Assembly (NCBI RefSeq): GCF_034190915.1
Contig: NW_026947697.1
Location: 277,224-341,223, forward strand
DNA: 64,000 nucleotides
Reading direction: 5' to 3'
Source of the DNA: Cavia porcellus
Lineage: Eukaryota; Chordata; Mammalia; Rodentia; Caviidae
Shown piece after piece: positions 24,761-40,000 of the stretch. Position 1 is the first letter of the stretch, and each line of letters begins with the position of its first letter. The translations under genes and the position numbers were made by a program. Below the pieces are notes generated by a model that made no database searches, was not told the DNA's origin, and worked only from the letters and a program-made list of their open reading frames with translations.

Positions 24761-27700
24761 ATAACATGCGCACCACCCTGTGATGTTTGTCTCACTCCTA
24801 CTAGTGAATCTAATGTAATACATACCCATACAATGCACACCTCCCCGTGATGTTTCTCTCACTCCTACTAGTGAATATAATGTAACACACACCCATACAA
24901 TGCGCACCACCCCGTGATGTTTCTCTCACTGCTACTAGTGAATGTAATGTAACACACACCCATACAATGCGCACCACCCCGTGATGTTTCTCTCACTCCT
25001 ACTAGTGAATGTAATGTCACACACACCCATACAATGCGCACCACCCCGTGATGTTTCTCTCACTCCTACTAGTGAATGTAATGTAACACACACGCATACA
25101 ATGCGCACCACCCCGGGATGTTTCTCTCACTCCTACTTGTGAATGTAACGTAACACACACCCATACAATGCGCACCACCCCGTGATGTTTCTCTCACTCC
25201 TACTAATGAATGTAATGTAACACACACCCATACAATGCGCACCACCCCGTGATGTTTCTCTCACTCCTACTAGTGAATGTAATGTAACACACACCCATAC
25301 AATGCGCACCACCCCGTGATGTTTCTCTCACTGCTACTAGTGAATGTAATGTAACACACCCATACAATGCGCACCACCCCGTGATGTTTCTCTCACTCCT
25401 ACTAGTGAATGTAATGTAACACACACCCATACAATGCGCACCACCCTGTGATGTTTCTCTCACTCCTACTAGTGAATGTAATGTAACACACACCCATACA
25501 ATGCGCACCACCCCCTGATGTTTCTCTCACTCCTACTAGTGTATGTAATGTAACACACACCCATACAATGCGCACCACCCCGTGATGTTTCTCTCACTCC
25601 TACTAGTGAATGTAATGTAACACACACCCATACAATGCGCACCACCCCGTGATGTTTCTCTCACTCCTACTAGTGAATGTAATGTAACACACACCCATAC
25701 AATGCGCACCACCCCGTGATGTTTCTCTCACTGCTACTAGTGAATGTAATGTAACACACACCCATACAATGCGCACGACCCCGTGATGTTTTTCTCACTC
25801 CTACTAGTGAATGTAATGTAACACACACCCATACAATGCGCACCACCCCGTGATGTTTCTCTCACTCCTACTAGTGAATGTAATGTAACACACACCCATA
25901 CAATGCGCACCACCCGGTGATGTTTCTCTCACTCCTACTAGTGAATGTAATGTAACACACACCCATACAATGCGCACCACCCCGTGATGTTTCTCTCACT
26001 CCTACTAGTGAATGTAATGTAACACACACCCATACAATGGGCACCACCCCGTGATGTTTCTCTCACTCCTATAAGTGAATGTAATGTAACACACACCCAT
26101 ACAATGCGCACCACCCCGTGATGTTTCTCTCACTCCTACTAGTGAATGTAATGTAACACACACCCATACAATGCGCACCACCCCGTGATGTTTCTCTCAC
26201 TCCTACTAGTGAATGTAATGTCACACACACCCATACAATGCGCACCACCCCGTGATGTTTCTCTCACTCCTACTAGTGAATGTAATGTAACACACACCCA
26301 TACAATGCGCACCACCCCGTGATGTTTCTCTCACTCCTACTTGTGAATGTAATGTAACACACACCCATACAATGCGCACCACCCCGTGATTTTTCTCTCA
26401 CTCCTACTAGTGAATGTAATGTAACACACACCCATACAATGCGCACCACCCCGTGATGTTTCTCTCACTGCTACTAGTGAATGTAATGTAACACACACCC
26501 ATACAATGCGCACCACCCCGTGATGTTTCTCTCACTCCTACTAGTGAATGTAATGTAACACACACCCATACAATGGGCACCACCCCGTGATGTTTCTCTC
26601 ACTCCTATAAGTGAATGTAATGTAACACACACCCATACAATGCGCACCACCCCGTGATGTTTCTCTCACTCCTACTAGTGAATGTAATGTAACACACACC
26701 CATACAATGCGCACCACCCCGTGATGTTTCTCTCACTGCTACTAGTGAATGTAATGTAACACACACCCATACAATGCGCACGACCCCGTGATGTTTTTCT
26801 CACTCCTACTAGTGAATGTAATGTAACACACACCCATACAATGCGCACCACCCCGTGATGTTTCTCTCACTCCTACTAGTGAATGTAATGTAACACACAC
26901 CCATACAATGCGCACCACCCCGTGATGTTTCTCTCACTCCTACTAGTGAATGTAATGTAACACACACCCATACAATGCGCACCACCCCGTGATGTTTCTC
27001 TCACTCCTACTAGTGAATGTAATGTAACACACACCCATACAATGGGCACCACCCCGTGATGTTTCTCTCACTCCTATAAGTGAATGTAATGTAACACACA
27101 CCCATACAATGCGCACCACCCCGTGATGTTTCTCTCACTCCTACTAGTGAATGTAATGTAACACACACCCATACAATGCGCACCACCCCGTGATGTTTCT
27201 CTCACTGCTACTAGTGAATGTAATGTAACACACACCCATACAATGCGCACCACCCCGTGATGTTTCTCTCACTCCTACTAGTGAATGTAATGTAACACAC
27301 ACCCATACAATGCGCACCACCCCGTGATGTTTCTCTCACTCCTACTAGTGAATGTAATGTAACACACACCCATACAATGCGCACCACCCCGTGATGTTTC
27401 TCTCACTGCTACTAGTGAATGTAATGTAACACACACCCATACAATGCGCACCACCCCGTGATGTTTCTCTCACTCCTACTAGTGAATGTAATGTAACACA
27501 CACCCATACAATGCGCACCACCCCGTGATGTTTCTCTCACTCCTACTAGTGAATGTAATGTAACACACACCCATACAATGCGCACCACCCCGTGATGTTT
27601 CTCTCACTCCTACTAGTGAATGTAATGTAACACACACCCATACAATGCGCACCACCCCGTGATGTTTCTCTCACTGCTACTAGTGAATGTAATGTAACAC

Positions 27701-30700
27701 ACACCCATACAATGCGCACCACCCCGTGATGTTTCTCTCACTACTACTAGTGAATGTAATGTAACACACACCCATACAATGCGCACCACCCCGTGATGTT
27801 TCTCTCACTCCTACTAGTGATTGTAATGTAACACACACCCATACAATGCTCACCACCCCGTGATGTTTCTCTCACTCTTACTAGTGAATGTAATGTAACA
27901 CACACCCATACAATGCGCACCACCCCGTGATGTTTCTCTCACTCCTACTAGTGAATGTAATGTAACACACACCCATACAATGCGCACCACCCCGTGATGT
28001 TTCTCTCACTCCTATTAGTGAATGTAATGTAACACACACCCATACAATGCGCACCACCCCGTGATGTGTTTCTCACGCCTACTAGTGAATGTAATGTAAC
28101 ACACAGCCATACAATGCGCACCACCCCGTGATGTTTTTCTCACTCCTACTAGTGAATGTAATGTAACACACAGCGATAACATGCGCACCACCCTGTGATG
28201 TTTGTCTCACTCCTACTAGTGAATCTAATGTAATACATACCCATACAATGCACACCTCCCCGTGATGTTTCTCTCACTCCTACTAGTGAATATAATGTAA
28301 CACACACCCATACAATGCGCACCACCCCGTGATGTTTCTCTCACTGCTACTAGTGAATGTAATGTAACACACACCCATACAATGCGCACCACCCCGTGAT
28401 GTTTCTCTCACTCCTACTAGTGAATGTAATGTCACACACACCCATACAATGCGCACCACCCCGTGATGTTTCTCTCACTCCTACTAGTGAATGTAATGTA
28501 ACACACACGCATACAATGCGCACCACCCCGGGATGTTTCTCTCACTCCTACTTGTGAATGTAACGTAACACACACCCATACAATGCGCACCACCCCGTGA
28601 TGTTTCTCTCACTCCTACTAATGAATGTAATGTAACACACACCCATACAATGCGCACCACCCCGTGATGTTTCTCTCACTCCTACTAGTGAATGTAATGT
28701 AACACACACCCATACAATGCGCACCACCCCGTGATGTTTCTCTCACTGCTACTAGTGAATGTAATGTAACACACCCATACAATGCGCACCACCCCGTGAT
28801 GTTTCTCTCACTCCTACTAGTGAATGTAATGTAACACACACCCATACAATGCGCACCACCCTGTGATGTTTCTCTCACTCCTACTAGTGAATGTAATGTA
28901 ACACACACCCATACAATGCGCACCACCCCCTGATGTTTCTCTCACTCCTACTAGTGTATGTAATGTAACACACACCCATACAATGCGCACCACCCCGTGA
29001 TGTTTCTCTCACTCCTACTAGTGAATGTAATGTAACACACACCCATACAATGCGCACCACCCCGTGATGTTTCTCTCACTCCTACTAGTGAATGTAATGT
29101 AACACACACCCATACAATGCGCACCACCCCGTGATGTTTCTCTCACTGCTACTAGTGAATGTAATGTAACACACACCCATACAATGCGCACGACCCCGTG
29201 ATGTTTTTCTCACTCCTACTAGTGAATGTAATGTAACACACACCCATACAATGCGCACCACCCCGTGATGTTTCTCTCACTCCTACTAGTGAATGTAATG
29301 TAACACACACCCATACAATGCGCACCACCCGGTGATGTTTCTCTCACTCCTACTAGTGAATGTAATGTAACACACACCCATACAATGCGCACCACCCCGT
29401 GATGTTTCTCTCACTCCTACTAGTGAATGTAATGTAACACACACCCATACAATGGGCACCACCCCGTGATGTTTCTCTCACTCCTATAAGTGAATGTAAT
29501 GTAACACACACCCATACAATGCGCACCACCCCGTGATGTTTCTCTCACTCCTACTAGTGAATGTAATGTAACACACACCCATACAATGCGCACCACCCCG
29601 TGATGTTTCTCTCACTGCTACTAGTGAATGTAATGTAACACACACCCATACAATGCGCACGACCCCGTGATGTTTTTCTCACTCCTACTAGTGAATGTAA
29701 TGTAACACACAGCCATACAATGCGCACCACCCCGTGATGTTTTTCTCACTCCTACTAGTGAATGTAATGTAACACACAGCCATACAATGCGCACCCCCCC
29801 GTGATGTTTGTCTCACTGCTACTAGTGAATCTATTGTAACACACACCCATACAATGTGCACCTCCCCGTGATGTTTCTCTCACTCCTACTAGTGAATATA
29901 ATGTAACACACACCCATACAATGCGCACCACCCCGTGATGTTTCTCTCACTGCTACTAGTGAATGTAATGTAACACACACCCATACAATGCGCGCCACCC
30001 CTGATGTTTCTCTCACTCCTACTAGTGAATGTAATGTCACACACACCCATACAATGCGCACCACCCCGTGATGTTTCTCTCACTCCTACTAGTGAATGTA
30101 ATGTAACACACACCCATACAATGCGCACCACCCCGTGATGTTTCTCTCACTCCTACTTGTGAATGTAATGTAACACACACCCATACAATGCGCACCACCC
30201 CGTGATTTTTCTCTCACTGCTACTAGTGAATGTAATGTAACACACACCCATACAATGCGCACCACCGCGTGATGTTTCTGTCACTGCTATTAGTGAATGT
30301 AATGTAATACACACCCATACAATGCGCACGACCCCGTGATGTTTTTCTCACTCCTACTAGTGAATGTAATGTAACACACACCCATACAATGCGCACCACC
30401 CCGTGATGTTTCTCTCACTGCTACTAGTGAATGTAATGTAACACACACCCATACAATGCGCACCACCCCGTGATGTTTCTCTCACTCCTACTAGTGAATG
30501 TAATGTAACACACACCCATACAATGGGCACCACCCCGTGATGTTTCTCTCACTCCTATAAGTGAATGTAATGTAACACACACCCATACAATGCGCACCAC
30601 CCCGTGATGTTTCTCTCACTCCTACTAGTGAATGTAATGTAACACACACCCATACAATGCGCACCACCCCGTGATGTTTCTCTCACTGCTACTAGTGAAT

Positions 30701-31589
30701 GTAATGTAACACACACCCATACAATGCGCACGACCCCGTGATGTTTTTCTCACTCCTACTAGTGAATGTAATGTAACACACACCCATACAATGCGCACCA
30801 CCCCGTGATGTTTCTCTCACTGCTACTAGTGAATGTAATGTAACACACACCCATACAATGCGCACCACCCCGTGATGTTTCTCTCACTCCTACTAGTGAA
30901 TGTAATGTAACACACACCCATACAATGCGCACCACCCCGTGATGTTTCTCTCACTCCTACTAGTGAATGTAATGTAACACACACCCATACAATGCGCACC
31001 ACCCCGTGATGTTTCTCTCACTCCTACTAGTGAATGTAATGTAACACACACCCATACAATGCGCACCACCCCGTGATGTTTCTCTCACTGCTACTAGTGA
31101 ATGTAATGTAACACACACCCATACAATGCGCACCACCCCGTGATGTTTCTCTCACTACTACTAGTGAATGTAATGTAACACACACCCATACAATGCGCAC
31201 CACCCCGTGATGTTTCTCTCACTCCTACTAGTGATTGTAATGTAACACACACCCATACAATGCTCACCACCCCGTGATGTTTCTCTCACTCTTACTAGTG
31301 AATGTAATGTAACACACACCCATACAATGCGCACCACCCCGTGATGTTTCTCTCACTCCTACTAGTGAATGTAATGTAACACACACCCATACAATGCGCA
31401 CCACCCCGTGATGTTTCTCTCACTCCTATTAGTGAATGTAATGTAACACACACCCATACAATGCGCACCACCCCGTGATGTGTTTCTCACGCCTACTAGT
31501 GAATGTAATGTAACACACAGCCATACAATGCGCACCACCCCGTGATGTTTTTCTCACTCCTACTAGTGAATGTAATGTAACACACAGCC
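24761..31589. repeat. Two successive 51-unit HORs (3,415 and 3,414 bp)
   Basis: Marker unit B (CATAACATGCGC, then CACCCTGTGATG, TTTGTCTC, GAATCTAATGTAATAC) lies at 24,761, 28,176 and 31,590. The first about 1.4 kb and the last about 0.7 kb of the two copies correspond closely, including the 65-bp AACACACCCATAC unit (near 25,355 and 28,770) and the ATGCTCACC unit. The middles differ: copy 1 has ATGGGCACC units at 26,039, 26,575 and 27,044, offsets of 8 and 7 units from local duplication, while copy 2 has marker A at 29,782 followed by a tract shared with 22.9-23.8 kb. Equal total length with unequal contents suggests exchange between HOR copies. Confidence 0.85.
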
Positions 31590-31956
31590 ATAACATGCGC
31601 ACCACCCTGTGATGTTTGTCTCACTCCTACTAGTGAATCTAATGTAATACATACCCATACAATGCACACCTCCCCGTGATGTTTCTCTCACTCCTACTAG
31701 TGAATATAATGTAACACACACCCATACAATGCGCACCACCCCGTGATGTTTCTCTCACTGCTACTAGTGAATGTAATGTAACACACACCCATACAATGCG
31801 CACCACCCCGTGATGTTTCTCTCACTCCTACTAGTGAATGTAATGTCACACACACCCATACAATGCGCACCACCCCGTGATGTTTCTCTCACTCCTACTA
31901 GTGAATGTAATGTAACACACACGCATACAATGCGCACCACCCCGGGATGTTTCTCT

Positions 31957-34610
31957 CACTCCTACTAGTCAATGCAATGTAACACACACCCATACAATGC
32001 GCACCACCCCGTGATGTTTCTCTCACTCCTACTAGTCAATGTAATGTAACACACACCCATACAAAGCGCACCACCCCGTGATGTTTCTCTCACTCCTACT
32101 AGTGAATGTAATGTAACACACACCCATACAATGCGCACCACCCCGTGATGTTTCTCTCACTCCTACTAGTGAATGTAATGTAACACACACCCATACAATG
32201 CGCACCACCCCGTGATGTTTCTCTCACTCCTACTAGTGAATGTAATGTAACACACACCCATACAATGCGCACCACCCCGTGATGTTTCTCTCACTCCTAC
32301 TAGTGAATGTCATGTAACACACACCCATACAATGTGCACCACGCCGTGATGTTTTTCTCACTGCTACAAGTGAATGTAATGTAACACACACCCATACAAT
32401 GCGCACCACCCCGTGATGTTTTTCTCACTGCTACTAGTGAATGTAATGTAACACACACCCATACAATGCGCACCACCCCGTGATGTTTTTCACACTCCTA
32501 CTAGTGAATCTAATGTAACACACACCCATACAATGCGCACCACCCCGTGATGTTTTTCTCACTCCTACTAGTGAATGTAATGTTACACACACCCATACAA
32601 TGCGCACCACCCCGTGATGTTTTTCTCACTCCTACTAGTGAATCTAATGTAACACACACCCATACAATGCGCACCACCCGTGATGTTTTTCTCACTCCTA
32701 CTAGTGAAAGTAATGTAACACACACCCATACAATGCGCAGCACCCCGTGATGTTTTTCTCACTCCTACTAGTGAATCTAATGTAACACACGCCCATACAA
32801 TGCGCACCACCCCGTCATGTTTTTCTCAACTCTACTAGTGAACGTCATGTAACACACACCCATACAATGCGCATCACCCCGTGATGTTTTTCTCACTCCT
32901 ACTAGTGAATGTAATGTGACACACACCCATACAATGCGCACCACCCCGTGATGTTTTTCTCACTCCTACTAGTGAATGTAATGTAACACACACCCATACA
33001 ATGCGCACCACCCCGTGATGTTTTTCTCACTCCTACTAGTGAATGTCATGTAACACACACCCATACAATGCGCACCACCCCGTGATGTTTTTCTCACTCC
33101 TACTAGTGAATGAAATGTAACACACACCCATACAATTCGCACCACCCCGTGATGTTTTTCTCACTCCTACTAGTGAATGTAATGTAACACACACCCATAC
33201 AATGCGCACCACCCCGTGATGTTTTTCTCCCTCCTACTAGTGAATGTAATGCAACACACACCCATACAATGCGCACCACCCCGTGATGTTTTTGTCACTC
33301 CTACTAGTGAATGTAATGTAACACACACCCATACAATGCGCACCACCCCGTGATGTTTTTCTCACTCCTACTAGTGAATGTAATGTAACACACACCCATA
33401 CAATGCGCACCACCGTGTGATGTTTTTCTCACTCCTATGAGTGAATGTAATGTAACACACACCCATACAATGCGCACCACCCCGTGATGTTTTTCTCACT
33501 CCTACTAGTGAATGTAATGTAACACACACCCATACAATGCGCACCACCCAGTGATGTGTTTCTCACTCCTACTAGTGAATGTAATGTAACACACAGCCAT
33601 ACAATGCGCACCACCCCGTGATGTTTTTCTCACTCCTACTAGTGAATGTAATGTAACACACAGCCATACAATGCGCACCCCCCCGTGATGTTTGTCTCAC
33701 TGCTACTAGTGAATCTATTGTAACACACACCCATACAATGTGCACCTCCCCGTGATGTTTCTCTCACTCCTACTAGTGAATATAATGTAACACACACCCA
33801 TACAATGCGCACCACCCCGTGATGTTTCTCTCACTGCTACTAGTGAATGTAATGTAACACACACCCATACAATGCGCGCCACCCCTGATGTTTCTCTCAC
33901 TCCTACTAGTGAATGTAATGTCACACACACCCATACAATGCGCACCACCCCGTGATGTTTCTCTCACTCCTACTAGTGAATGTAATGTAACACACACCCA
34001 TACAATGCGCACCACCCCGTGATGTTTCTCTCACTCCTACTTGTGAATGTAATGTAACACACACCCATACAATGCGCACCACCCCGTGATTTTTCTCTCA
34101 CTGCTACTAGTGAATGTAATGTAACACACACCCATACAATGCGCACCACCCCGTGATGTTTCTGTCACTGCTATTAGTGAATGTAATGTAATACACACCC
34201 ATACAATGCGCACGACCCCGTGATGTTTTTCTCACTCCTACTAGTGAATGTAATGTAACACACACCCATACAATGCGCACCACCCCGTGATGTTTCTCTC
34301 ACTGCTACTAGTGAATGTAATGTAACACACACCCATACAATGCGCACCACCCCGGGATGTTTCTCTCACTCCTACTAGTGAATGTAATGTAACACACACC
34401 CATACAATGGGCACCACCCCGTGATGTTTCTCTCACTCCTATAAGTGAATGTAATGTAACACACACCCATACAATGCGCACCACCCCGTGATGTTTCTCT
34501 CACTCCTACTAGTGAATGTAATGTAACACACACCCATACAATGCGCACCACCCCGTGATGTTTCTCTCACTGCTACTAGTGAATGTAATGTAACACACAC
34601 CCATACAATG
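31957..34610. repeat. Second copy of the T5-rich block, embedded in T3C HORs
   Basis: This copy of 21,176-23,830 is an island of T5 units in T3C surroundings. It lengthens the local 51-unit HOR to 58 units (3,884 bp between the marker at 31,590 and the one at 35,474). Its left junction is sharp: left of it the sequence follows the HOR seen near 28,530 (CGGGATG with CTCTCACT), right of it the sequence follows 21,181 onward (CCTACTAGTC). One private change (AATGCAATG near 31,975) is present. Confidence 0.85.
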
Positions 34611-37040
34611 CGCACGACCCCGTGATGTTTTTCTCACTCCTACTAGTGAATGTAATGTAACACACACCCATACAATGCGCACCACCCCGTGATGTTTCTC
34701 TCACTGCTACTAGTGAATGTAATGTAACACACACCCATACAATGCGCACCACCCCGTGATGTTTCTCTCACTCCTACTAGTGAATGTAATGTAACACACA
34801 CCCATACAATGCGCACCACCCCGTGATGTTTCTCTCACTCCTACTAGTGAATGTAATGTAACACACACCCATACAATGCGCACCACCCCGTGATGTTTCT
34901 CTCACTCCTACTAGTGAATGTAATGTAACACACACCCATACAATGCGCACCACCCCGTGATGTTTCTCTCACTGCTACTAGTGAATGTAATGTAACACAC
35001 ACCCATACAATGCGCACCACCCCGTGATGTTTCTCTCACTACTACTAGTGAATGTAATGTAACACACACCCATACAATGCGCACCACCCCGTGATGTTTC
35101 TCTCACTCCTACTAGTGATTGTAATGTAACACACACCCATACAATGCTCACCACCCCGTGATGTTTCTCTCACTCTTACTAGTGAATGTAATGTAACACA
35201 CACCCATACAATGCGCACCACCCCGTGATGTTTCTCTCACTCCTACTAGTGAATGTAATGTAACACACACCCATACAATGCGCACCACCCCGTGATGTTT
35301 CTCTCACTCCTATTAGTGAATGTAATGTAACACACACCCATACAATGCGCACCACCCCGTGATGTGTTTCTCACGCCTACTAGTGAATGTAATGTAACAC
35401 ACAGCCATACAATGCGCACCACCCCGTGATGTTTTTCTCACTCCTACTAGTGAATGTAATGTAACACACAGCCATAACATGCGCACCACCCTGTGATGTT
35501 TGTCTCACTCCTACTAGTGAATCTAATGTAATACATACCCATACAATGCACACCTCCCCGTGATGTTTCTCTCACTCCTACTAGTGAATATAATGTAACA
35601 CACACCCATACAATGCGCACCATCCCGTGATGTTTCTCTCACTGCTACTAGTGAATGTAATGTAACACACACCCATACAATGCGCACCACCCCGTGATGT
35701 TTCTCTCACTCCTACTAGTGAATGTAATGTCACACACACCCATACAATGCGCACCACCCCGTGATGTTTCTCTCACTCCTACTAGTGAATGTAATGTAAC
35801 ACACACGCATACAATGCGCACCACCCCGGGATGTTTCTCTCACTCCTACTTGTGAATGTAACGTAACACACACCCATACAATGCGCACCACCCCGTGATG
35901 TTTCTCTCACTCCTACTAATGAATGTAATGTAACACACACCCATACAATGCGCACCACCCCGTGATGTTTCTCTCACTCCTACTAGTGAATGTAATGTAA
36001 CACACACCCATACAATGCGCACCACCCCGTGATGTTTCTCTCACTGCTACTAGTGAATGTAATGTAACACACCCATACAATGCGCACCACCCCGTGATGT
36101 TTCTCTCACTCCTACTAGTGAATGTAATGTAACACACACCCATACAATGCGCACCACCCTGTGATGTTTCTCTCACTCCTACTAGTGAATGTAATGTAAC
36201 ACACACCCATACAATGCGCACCACCCCCTGATGTTTCTCTCACTCCTACTAGTGTATGTAATGTAACACACACCCATACAATGCGCACCACCCCGTGATG
36301 TTTCTCTCACTCCTACTAGTGAATGTAATGTAACACACACCCATACAATGCGCACCACCCCGTGATGTTTCTCTCACTCCTACTAGTGAATGTAATGTAA
36401 CACACACCCATACAATGCGCACCACCCCGTGATGTTTCTCTCACTGCTACTAGTGAATGTAATGTAACACACACCCATACAATGCGCACGACCCCGTGAT
36501 GTTTTTCTCACTCCTACTAGTGAATGTAATGTAACACACACCCATACAATGCGCACCACCCCGTGATGTTTCTCTCACTCCTACTAGTGAATGTAATGTA
36601 ACACACACCCATACAATGCGCACCACCCGGTGATGTTTCTCTCACTCCTACTAGTGAATGTAATGTAACACACACCCATACAATGCGCACCACCCCGTGA
36701 TGTTTCTCTCACTCCTACTAGTGAATGTAATGTAACACACACCCATACAATGGGCACCACCCCGTGATGTTTCTCTCACTCCTATAAGTGAATGTAATGT
36801 AACACACACCCATACAATGCGCACCACCCCGTGATGTTTCTCTCACTCCTACTAGTGAATGTAATGTAACACACACCCATACAATGCGCACCACCCCGTG
36901 ATGTTTCTCTCACTGCTACTAGTGAATGTAATGTAACACACACCCATACAATGCGCACGACCCCGTGATGTTTTTCTCACTCCTACTAGTGAATGTAATG
37001 TAACACACAGCCATACAATGCGCACCACCCCGTGATGTTT
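34611..37040. repeat. 51-unit HOR continuing to the 4,350-bp duplication
   Basis: Sequence follows the same order as 30.7-33.1 kb at offset 3,884 up to marker B at 35,474, then follows 28,176 onward at offset about 7,298 (the 65-bp unit near 28,770 reappears near 36,070). The full 51-unit repeat 35,474-38,887 measures 3,414 bp. It contains only near-consensus T3C units with HOR-specific variants. Confidence 0.82.
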
Positions 37041-40000
37041 TTCTCACTCCTACTAGTGAATGTAATGTAACACACAGCCATACAATGCGCACCCCCCCGT
37101 GATGTTTGTCTCACTGCTACTAGTGAATCTATTGTAACACACACCCATACAATGTGCACCTCCCCGTGATGTTTCTCTCACTCCTACTAGTGAATATAAT
37201 GTAACACACACCCATACAATGCGCACCACCCCGTGATGTTTCTCTCACTGCTACTAGTGAATGTAATGTAACACACACCCATACAATGCGCGCCACCCCT
37301 GATGTTTCTCTCACTCCTACTAGTGAATGTAATGTCACACACACCCATACAATGCGCACCACCCCGTGATGTTTCTCTCACTCCTACTAGTGAATGTAAT
37401 GTAACACACACCCATACAATGCGCACCACCCCGTGATGTTTCTCTCAGTCCTACTTGTGAATGTAATGTAACACACACCCATACAATGCGCACCACCCCG
37501 TGATTTTTCTCTCACTGCTACTAGTGAATGTAATGTAACACACACCCATACAATGCGCACCACCCCGTGATGTTTCTGTCACTGCTATTAGTGAATGTAA
37601 TGTAATGCACACCCATACAATGCGCACGACCCCGTGATGTTTTTCTCACTCCTACTAGTGAATGTAATGTAACACACACCCATACAATGCGCACCACCCC
37701 GTGATGTTTCTCTCACTGCTACTAGTGAATGTAATGTAACACACACCCATACAATGCGCACCACCCCGTGATGTTTCTCTCACTCCTACTAGTGAATGTA
37801 ATGTAACACACACCCATACAATGGGCACCACCCCGTGATGTTTCTCTCACTCCTATAAGTGAATGTAATGTAACACACACCCATACAATGCGCACCACCC
37901 CGTGATGTTTCTCTCACTCCTACTAGTGAATGTAATGTAACACACACCCATACAATGCGCACCACCCCGTGATGTTTCTCTCACTGCTACTAGTGAATGT
38001 AATGTAACACACACCCATACAATGCGCACGACCCCGTGATGTTTTTCTCACTCCTACTAGTGAATGTAATGTAACACACACCCATACAATGCGCACCACC
38101 CCGTGATGTTTCTCTCACTGCTACTAGTGAATGTAATGTAACACACACCCATACAATGCGCACCACCCCGTGATGTTTCTCTCACTCCTACTAGTGAATG
38201 TAATGTAACACACACCCATACAATGCGCACCACCCCGTGATGTTTCTCTCACTCCTACTAGTGAATGTAATGTAACACACACCCATACAATGCGCACCAC
38301 CCCGTGATGTTTCTCTCACTCCTACTAGTGAATGTAATGTAACACACACCCATACAATGCGCACCACCCCGTGATGTTTCTCTCACTGCTACTAGTGAAT
38401 GTAATGTAACACACACCCATACAATGCGCACCACCCCGTGATGTTTCTCTCACTACTACTAGTGAATGTAATGTAACACACACCCATACAATGCGCACCA
38501 CCCCGTGATGTTTCTCTCACTCCTACTAGTGATTGTAATGTAACACACACCCATACAATGCTCACCACCCCGTGATGTTTCTCTCACTCTTACTAGTGAA
38601 TGTAATGTAACACACACCCATACAATGCGCACCACCCCGTGATGTTTCTCTCACTCCTACTAGTGAATGTAATGTAACACACACCCATACAATGCGCACC
38701 ACCCCGTGATGTTTCTCTCACTCCTATTAGTGAATGTAATGTAACACACACCCATACAATGCGCACCACCCCGTGATGTGTTTCTCACGCCTACTAGTGA
38801 ATGTAATGTAACACACAGCCATACAATGCGCACCACCCCGTGATGTTTTTCTCACTCCTACTAGTGAATGTAATGTAACACACAGCCATAACATGCGCAC
38901 CACCCTGTGATGTTTGTCTCACTCCTACTAGTGAATCTAATGTAATACATACCCATACAATGCACACCTCCCCGTGATGTTTCTCTCACTCCTACTAGTG
39001 AATATAATGTAACACACACCCATACAATGCGCACCACCCCGTGATGTTTCTCTCACTGCTACTAGTGAATGTAATGTAACACACACCCATACAATGCGCA
39101 CCACCCCGTGATGTTTCTCTCACTCCTACTAGTGAATGTAATGTCACACACACCCATACAATGCGCACCACCCCGTGATGTTTCTCTCACTCCTACTAGT
39201 GAATGTAATGTAACACACACGCATACAATGCGCACCACCCCGGGATGTTTCTCTCACTCCTACTTGTGAATGTAACGTAACACACACCCATACAATGCGC
39301 ACCACCCCGTGATGTTTCTCTCACTCCTACTAATGAATGTAATGTAACACACACCCATACAATGCGCACCACCCCGTGATGTTTCTCTCACTCCTACTAG
39401 TGAATGTAATGTAACACACACCCATACAATGCGCACCACCCCGTGATGTTTCTCTCACTGCTACTAGTGAATGTAATGTAACACACCCATACAATGCGCA
39501 CCACCCCGTGATGTTTCTCTCACTCCTACTAGTGAATGTAATGTAACACACACCCATACAATGCGCACCACCCTGTGATGTTTCTCTCACTCCTACTAGT
39601 GAATGTAATGTAACACACACCCATACAATGCGCACCACCCCCTGATGTTTCTCTCACTCCTACTAGTGTATGTAATGTAACACACACCCATACAATGCGC
39701 ACCACCCCGTGATGTTTCTCTCACTCCTACTAGTGAATGTAATGTAACACACACCCATACAATGCGCACCACCCCGTGATGTTTCTCTCACTCCTACTAG
39801 TGAATGTAATGTAACACACACCCATACAATGCGCACCACCCCGTGATGTTTCTCTCACTGCTACTAGTGAATGTAATGTAACACACACCCATACAATGCG
39901 CACCACCCCGTGATGTTTTTCTCACTCCTACTAGTGAATGTAATGTAACACACACCCATACAATGCGCACCACCCCGAGATGTTTCTCTCACTCCTACTA

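Noticed and set aside
32000..34610. Transposon insertion as cause of the T5 island
   Set aside because: The island is made of the same 67-bp unit in the same register, has no terminal repeats or target duplication, and matches 21.2-23.8 kb, so homologous exchange explains it.
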